Position numbers and translations under genes: made by a program. A stretch of 64,000 bases of DNA. Source: Liolophura sinensis (Eukaryota > Mollusca > Polyplacophora > Chitonida > Chitonidae). Of the stretch, positions 59,501-64,000 are shown piece by piece. Each line of letters opens with the position of its first letter. Position 1 is the first letter of the stretch. Below the pieces are notes generated by a model. That model was given only the letters and a program-made list of their open reading frames with translations. It ran no database searches and was not told the DNA's origin. The DNA lies in NCBI RefSeq assembly GCF_032854445.1, contig NC_088302.1, positions 40,986,191 through 41,050,190 on the forward strand. Reading direction: 5' to 3'.

Positions 59501-62500
59501 ATGATTCTGTTGACAGCTCATCATAGTCGCTCCCTCAGCACCCTCATCTTGTCATGTTCTCATCTTCGCCAGTCACTTTCACTTTTATAGATGTTGTTGA
59601 GCCTTGACCTAGTTTGCATTTTTAGCACCAGTTTCATGTTTCATAGTCAAATTTGCATTTGTTAACAACACCTTACTTACTCTTTCTGATATCTGTGTTT
59701 TATTTTCAGTTCATTTCATTCTCTGTGTTTGCTTCTGTGTTGTGTTATTATAATTTGCTACTTGTTTTATTGTTATCTTTTAGGTTAAAAACATCACTCA
59801 TTTAAACATTGTTTTTTTGCACTGGTGAAGGCCTGTAACTGTCCATATTCTTGGATTGCCATGCCCTCTATCAAGTACTTGTTTCGGATAACTGCTAAAC
59901 ACTTAACACATATTGCTCAGAATGCTGCATTTTTGTGTTGAGCATGTGTGGCAAAAGTTTTTGCATCTTGGAATGTTGTTTTTAGTTTTGAAATTACAGC
60001 ATGGAACAAGTATGATGAAGCAAATTACCCAGTATGTACATGAAGTTGTTTTGTACATAAGGTTGTTTTGTACTTGGGTTGGCTATCACATGGCAAGATT
60101 TGCTAATATTCTACATAAGGCTGTACTTTCACTAGTCCTGGAGTCAGCTGCTAACTTGTTGGTGTGAGGCACCAATCTAGGTATGGACAAAGCACAGGCC
60201 TAACCTGCAACCTCCAAACCCCTCTCAGTTGTACGTGGGATTTTTGTCAACGGGGTCACCCCCTGTCTCTGTCTCTCTCTCTCTTCCTGTCCGCCTCCCC
60301 CTGATGCCCTGGAGTACAGCTAGTTCCTTGGATCTCGTCACTGACACCTTTTGCCACCTCCATCCCTCTGGTAGCTGTGCTCGCAGTCACCGCCATTAAG
60401 GATGGTTACGATGACTTAGTGAGTTTCTAATTACTTAATTAACATACTAAATATAAGATACATTTAATTACTTAGTTAACATATTAAATGAGCATTATGT
60501 GTACAACCATGCGCTGTGCATACACTGTAGTTGTATATTTTACTTTCAATCTAAAGGCCATTAATTCAGGTATCAGATTCTTGTCAGCACAACTTTTTTT
60601 ACATGAAAATTTTTATAAAGCAAATGTTTATAATTATTAAAGTGTCAAAGCATTTTACCTACATTGCAAGAGCCTAGAAATTGGAAACATTTTAATAGTT
60701 CAACAAAACTAATACTTTTCTTCTGTCTTATTCAATGCATTGTATAGAAATGAAAAATCCACTCAGGTGTTTTAAAATGTTTATGTAATATGTAAAGTAC
60801 ATACCACAGTCTCAGTGTGTATTTAGTTTAACTAAAAGTTTAAATTACATGATGAACACAATTCATTATGAATTATTGTATTGATAAATAGATGCAAACA
60901 TGCTGAACATTTAGAGACCTGTTTGCAAATTAAGTTCATTCTGTAAATGAAATACCTGTACCAGCACACAAGTAGTTTTCAAAATATTTGAAATTACCAT
61001 TTTAATAAAATGTACATGTAGGAATGGTTAACATTAGATAGATTAACATAGTGTTGCAGCAGGAGATCTAAGTTATTGACGATTTGTAAACTACATGTAT
61101 GTGTAGACGTTGAAGTTTACAGGATAGTGTAATTGTAGCTTGAGTCTTAGTTAATGTTTACATTGGTTCATCCACTGGGCTTCAGCTTTTATTGGTCCTC
61201 AGCTTGGTGGTATTTAAGGAAGGGAGCAAGGATGAGTTTTTTCTTTTTTTTGGTGTGGTGTTGATTAAACATGGCACAGACTTCTCACATAACTCTTACA
61301 GATCATGTTAATATTACCATTTCGTGTGAATTATTAATACTCAAACTTTAATGAAGTGTTTAGCGATACAAAGAAATCCCCTGTAACTTTTTAACTCTCA
61401 AATATTAATAATAACCTTATATATTTAATATAATTTCTAATCTGTTGAAGTATCTTTTATACAATATGCAGTATGAATTTGTAGGTGTTTTCATATAAGT
61501 GAACAAAATCTAAATCATAAAAGTTAAGATTTAAAAAAAATGTCATGTCTTATTTGTGGTCTGGTACATGGTTTTACTTTGTGCTGTTTTGTTGTCTGTG
61601 TCATCAGCAAAGGCATCGTAGTGATAACCAGGTCAATAGCCGGCTATCCTCCGTCCTCCGCAATGGCCAGATGGTGGAGGAACGCTGGGACAGCGTGGTC
61701 GTCGGCGACATCATCCGCATGGAGAGCAACCAGTTTGTGGCTGTAAGTATGCTTATTGTCTGACTTAAAGTAAATGGGTTTTATCTGTAAATAGAAGACA
61801 AATTGTCCGCAGATAATAGTCACCAGGTTGCAGCTTGAGATCCATCATCAGTTAAATGAGTAGGCAGCCTCATAATCCACATGGAGAGTAGTCAGTAGGC
61901 TGATTGTAGGCTCTCCCACTGTCCACATGGAGAATAGTGAGTGGGCAGATTGTGAGCTCTCCCATTATCCACACAGAGAGAAGTCAATGGGCACATTGTA
62001 GGCTCTCCCATCATCTACACAGAGAGTAATCAGTAGGCAGATTGTAGCCTCTCCCATCATCCACACAGAAAGTAGTCTGTAAGCAGATTGCAGGCTCTCC
62101 CGTCATCTACACAGAGAGTAATCAGTAGGCAGATTGTAGGCTCTCCCATCATCCACACAGAAAGTAGTCTGTAAGCAGATTGCAAGCTCTCCCGTCATCT
62201 ACACAGAGAGTAATCAGTAGGCAGATTGTAGGCTCTCCCATCATCCACACAGAAAGTAGTCTGTAAGCAGATTGCAGGCTCTCCCATCATCCACACAGAA
62301 AGTAGTCTGTAAGCAGATTGCAGGCTCTCCCATCATCCACACAGAGAGTAGTCAGTAGGCAGATTGTAGGCTCTCCCGTCATCCACACAGATGGTAGTCA
62401 GTAGGCAGATTGTAGGCTCTCCCGTCATGCACACAGATGGTAGTCAGTAGGCAGATTGTAGGCTCTCTCGTCATCCACACAGATGGTAGTCAGTAGGCAA

Positions 62501-62767
62501 ATTGTGACAGCACATTATTCACATGGAATGTAATTAAGCCACGTTCACATTTTGTCTCCATGGTGAGTTTTAAGATCGTACTTTAGGTTCACATTGGCTC
62601 TCTTCATTCTAAACAATATTGTAAATGACACTTTACACGACACTTTATTTGTCACCAGACTGATAAAAAGTTTGTTCTCTGCTCTGTGTGTTAAAGGCTG
62701 ATCTGTACCTCCTGTCTACCAGTGAACCCAACAGTCTGTGTTATATAGAAACAGCTGAGTTAGATGG
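53474..62767 (+). CDS. ATP8B: Class I P4-ATPase (phospholipid flippase), ATP8B type, N-terminal part
   Basis: Certain exons are 53474-53532, 55325-55438, 59360-59458 or 60320-60418 (alternatives), 61608-61742 and 62697-62767. All are GT-AG and phase-matched. They encode the cytosolic N-terminal lead-in, M1 ([11 protein letters not shown]), M2 from either alternative exon, and the start of the actuator domain ([29 protein letters not shown], then [10 protein letters not shown]). The window ends just before the ET of the P4 DGET motif. Family knowledge: P4-ATPases move phospholipids from the outer to the cytosolic leaflet, usually with a CDC50/TMEM30 subunit. [12 protein letters not shown]...NLFEQF and SDNQVN resemble vertebrate ATP8B2/8B4 more than ATP8A or ATP11. 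The phosphorylation site and M3-M10 lie to the right. Confidence 0.93.
54533..54721 (+). mobile_element. SINE family A with an internal deletion
   Basis: Head GGGCCTCCATGGCCGAGGGG and GCACAGTGC run directly into CATGTGGGAAGGCC. The B-box region is lost while the tail is present. Confidence 0.78.
55081..55158 (+). mobile_element. SINE family A, 3' tail
   Basis: TTTCCACCATAATGCTGGTT then GTGAAATATTCTTGAATATG and AAACACCGATCAAACAA. Confidence 0.8.
55325..55438 (+). CDS. ATP8B: ATP8B exon: pre-M1 signature and M1
   Basis: Acceptor TTTCACAG, donor CTCCAG|GTAAGG. 38 codons in phase 0: [20 protein letters not shown] then [23 protein letters not shown]...F.P.NLFEQF is a P4-ATPase signature. Confidence 0.95.
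57411..57869. mobile_element. MITE-like element with inverted ends and TTAA flanks (copy 2)
   Basis: Left TTAA then AGGAGAAGAAAACATAAAAA; right end reversed TTAA then TGGTAGAGAAAACATAAAAA. It matches copy 1 at 6072-6678 across both arms and shared inner blocks (CTAGTGCAAA, AAAGGTGGTCC, AAATACCCA), and is about 150 nt shorter. Confidence 0.75.
58072..58210. mobile_element. Foldback element with GGCCACTTT ends
   Basis: Left GAGGCCACTTTTTCAAAG, right end reversed GCGGCCACTTTCACAAAG. Inner GTCATACGATATT and reversed GTCATACTTCTACGATATT also pair. No ORF. Confidence 0.6.
59026..59125 (+). mobile_element. SINE family A, 3' tail
   Basis: GGTTGTGGGTTTCCTCCCAC, GCCGCTGTCGTATAAGTGAA, CATTCTTGAGTACTGTG. 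Confidence 0.75.
59360..59458 (+). CDS. ATP8B: ATP8B alternative exon A: start of M2
   Basis: Acceptor TGATTGTAG, donor GACATC|GTAAGT. 99 nt in phase 0: [20 protein letters not shown] then [13 protein letters not shown]. It aligns without gaps to exon B (18 of 33 identical). It starts at the M1-M2 turn and covers M2 with the conserved AIKD..DD end. Confidence 0.93.
59459..60319 (+). other. Spacer between the two alternative flippase exons
   Basis: 861 nt. It ends in a long pyrimidine tract (about 60260-60300, CTCTCTCTCTCT). Open frames within it have no protein features. Confidence 0.75.
60320..60418 (+). CDS. ATP8B: ATP8B alternative exon B: start of M2
   Basis: Acceptor GGAGTACAG, donor GACTTA|GTGAGT. 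99 nt in phase 0: [20 protein letters not shown] then [13 protein letters not shown]. Same length and phase as exon A. Both together would duplicate M2 without shifting frame, so mutually exclusive use is likely. Confidence 0.92.
60419..61607 (+). other. Flippase intron
   Basis: 1.2 kb, AT-rich. No repeat family or exon recognised. Confidence 0.8.
61608..61742 (+). CDS. ATP8B: ATP8B exon: start of the actuator domain
   Basis: Acceptor GTGTCATCAG, donor GCT|GTAAGT. 45 codons in phase 0: [20 protein letters not shown] then [20 protein letters not shown] and QFVA. Its last 30 nt resemble the unit of the minisatellite that follows. Confidence 0.94.
61804..62512 (+). repeat. 46-bp minisatellite downstream of the actuator exon
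   Basis: About 14 units of CATCCACACAGAGAGTAGTC + AGTAGGCAGATTGTAGGCTC + TCCCAT, partly in a 92-bp two-unit register (GAGAGTAATCAGTAGG alternating with GAAAGTAGTCTGTAAG). More decayed units lie at 61804-61874. The first clear unit has ATCCACATGGAGAG, against ATCCGCATGGAGAG in the exon. Confidence 0.9.
62697..62767 (+). CDS. ATP8B: ATP8B exon: actuator domain up to the DGET motif
   Basis: Acceptor TTAAAG, donor GATGG|GTGAGT. 71 nt: [20 protein letters not shown] then ELD + GG. The next exon (outside) should supply the rest of Gly and ET. The acceptor has a poor pyrimidine tract, but the protein match is decisive. Confidence 0.93.
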
Positions 62768-63052
62768 GTGAGTATTACATGAAAACATCAGAGTTAGGTG
62801 AGTGAATATTAGAGTTAGAGTTAGGTGAGTGAGTATTACATAGAAATATCTGAGTTAGATAGGTGCGTAATACACAGAAATGGCTGAGTTAGATAGGTGA
62901 GTATTATACAGAATCGGCTGAGTTAGATAGGTGAGGATTACACAGAATCGGCTGAGTTAGATAGGTGAGTATTACACAGAAACATATGAGTTAGATGGAT
63001 GAGTATTACACAGAAACATATGAGCTAGATGGGTTAGTATTACATACACTAC
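62745..63052 (+). repeat. 34-bp minisatellite that copies an exon end and its splice donor
   Basis: Unit 0 is exon sequence plus donor: ATAGAAACAGCTGAGTTAGA + TGG|GTGAGTATTACAT. About eight more units follow, e.g. CTGAGTTAGATAGGTGAGTA. Most keep a GGTGAG donor core. Confidence 0.93.
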
Positions 63053-64000
63053 TCCCTCGAATTAACAAGCCAATCGGGACCCGAAGATTCATACTGTGGT
63101 GTAGTCGAATCCACACAAGGGAGATAATTTGTAATGGCTGGAAAGAGCAGAAATGTGAAATTGACTCGCAACATTTGTGCAATTCAAAATGTACAAAAGA
63201 ATTTCAGGTACTTGTGTTGGTTGCCTGGTTTAATAAAACAATATCTATTTTGAAGCCCAAATTCTTACATGTCTCCCAATAAAGTCTTGACATAATGGAA
63301 CATTATCAGGTATAAAGTTATTTGCCATGCCAAGTATTACTGAATGGATTGCTTTATCCGCAAATCAAGTGTGTTATTTTCGAGAAAGGCAACCTTTAGA
63401 CCAGCATGACAAGAGTATGTCGAGAATTCTTCATTTTTTAAAATGGTATAATGTATTTTTTAAGAGAAAAAATCTTAATTCATAATGCTTGACAGTGTGT
63501 AAGAAAAAAGATTGCGGCGACACAGTGTTACATCGCTGGGCTGGAGACAACAAATCTGCTGCTCAAAATAAACACAAAGGAGAATTCTTGCCAAGTTATC
63601 GCAGGTCAAGCAAAGATTACTCCACATTACATATATTTCCATGTTTATTTACATAACGGCTGCACAAATTGATACTGTTTTTTTAATTAAATTTCCACCG
63701 CTCTGGCAGCCTAGCTGCTTGGTGATTTGAAAGAAACATAACCTGTCAGGAGATTCGCAGTTTTGTTCTGCGCTAACTGTCTGCTATTTGGTGGTTCAGT
63801 AAATGTATTGTAAATTAAATGCTGCATACCAGAAGAATACATAATTATGTACTAAAAACAAAGATAAAAAAAATTGAGGACTCCATTCCATCGCATTAAT
63901 TCAGATTTAGCCGTAAATTGATCCATGTAAATTCGAGGGACTAGTGTGGAAAGAACCAAGTTAAGTGGGTATTAAATAGAAGCAACCAGGTTTCATTGGT
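63053..64000 (+). other. Flippase intron, right edge of window
   Basis: AT-rich. The last 50 nt (AACCAAGTTAAGTGGGTATT and on) faintly resemble the 34-bp unit, so the array may resume. No exon seen. Confidence 0.5.

Noticed and set aside
59381-59590. Extension of flippase exon A to an in-frame stop near 59590
   Set aside because: The strong donor GACATC|GTAAGT ends the homology, and the read-through has no P4-ATPase similarity.
1-64000. CRISPR array, operon, phage or bacterial features
   Set aside because: The tandem repeats lack spacer structure and all genes are intron-split; this is animal DNA.

Overview
The window is animal nuclear DNA. Genes are split by GT-AG introns, the spaces between them are AT-rich and full of repeats, and there are no operons. 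Four protein-coding genes are visible. The dominant repeat is a tRNA-derived SINE whose 3' part (CCACCATAATGCTGGC ... GAAATATTCTTGAGTA ... AAACACCAATCAAATAAATA) I associate with molluscs and other lophotrochozoans. ACATGTACATGT-type words are also frequent. A marine lophotrochozoan (mollusc or brachiopod) is my best guess; I cannot name the species.

Layout. 1-4000: the last two coding exons of a BTB-PHR protein of the BTBD1/2/3/6 group (+), with a long 3' UTR. 4567-8003: a WD40-repeat gene on the minus strand with a SOCS-box-like C-terminus, tail to tail with the BTBD gene. One exon carries an in-frame TAA. 8004-9392: the space between divergent genes, probably holding both promoters. 9393-15936: a complete 983-residue C2H2 zinc-finger gene (+) with about 14 fingers, an AT-hook-like motif and a Gln/His-rich tail. 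Its 3' UTR is a tandem array. 16.6-23.6 kb: gene-poor, with SINEs, TA repeats and a dead LINE. 23.8-62.8 kb and beyond: a class I P4-ATPase (ATP8B-type phospholipid flippase, +). Six certain exons lie at 53.5-62.8 kb. A candidate first coding exon lies at 23.8 kb, which would imply an intron of about 29.6 kb filled with SINEs, minisatellites and foldback elements. The gene runs off the right edge.

Two things stand out. First, the flippase has two tandem 99-nt exons of the same phase, each encoding the start of M2. They look like a mutually exclusive cassette that would swap part of the lipid path. Second, three tandem arrays begin in the 3' end of the coding exon just upstream and repeat it downstream. 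One copies the end of the zinc-finger ORF with its stop codon. One copies the end and splice donor of flippase exon 62697-62767. One, less clearly, copies the end of flippase exon 61608-61742. I know of no named process that makes exon ends seed downstream minisatellites.

The genes have no evident joint pathway; two are probable ubiquitin-ligase adaptors (BTB-PHR and WD40-SOCS), one is a transcription factor and one a membrane transporter. Exon limits were read by eye from splice sites, frame continuity and protein motifs, without transcript data.
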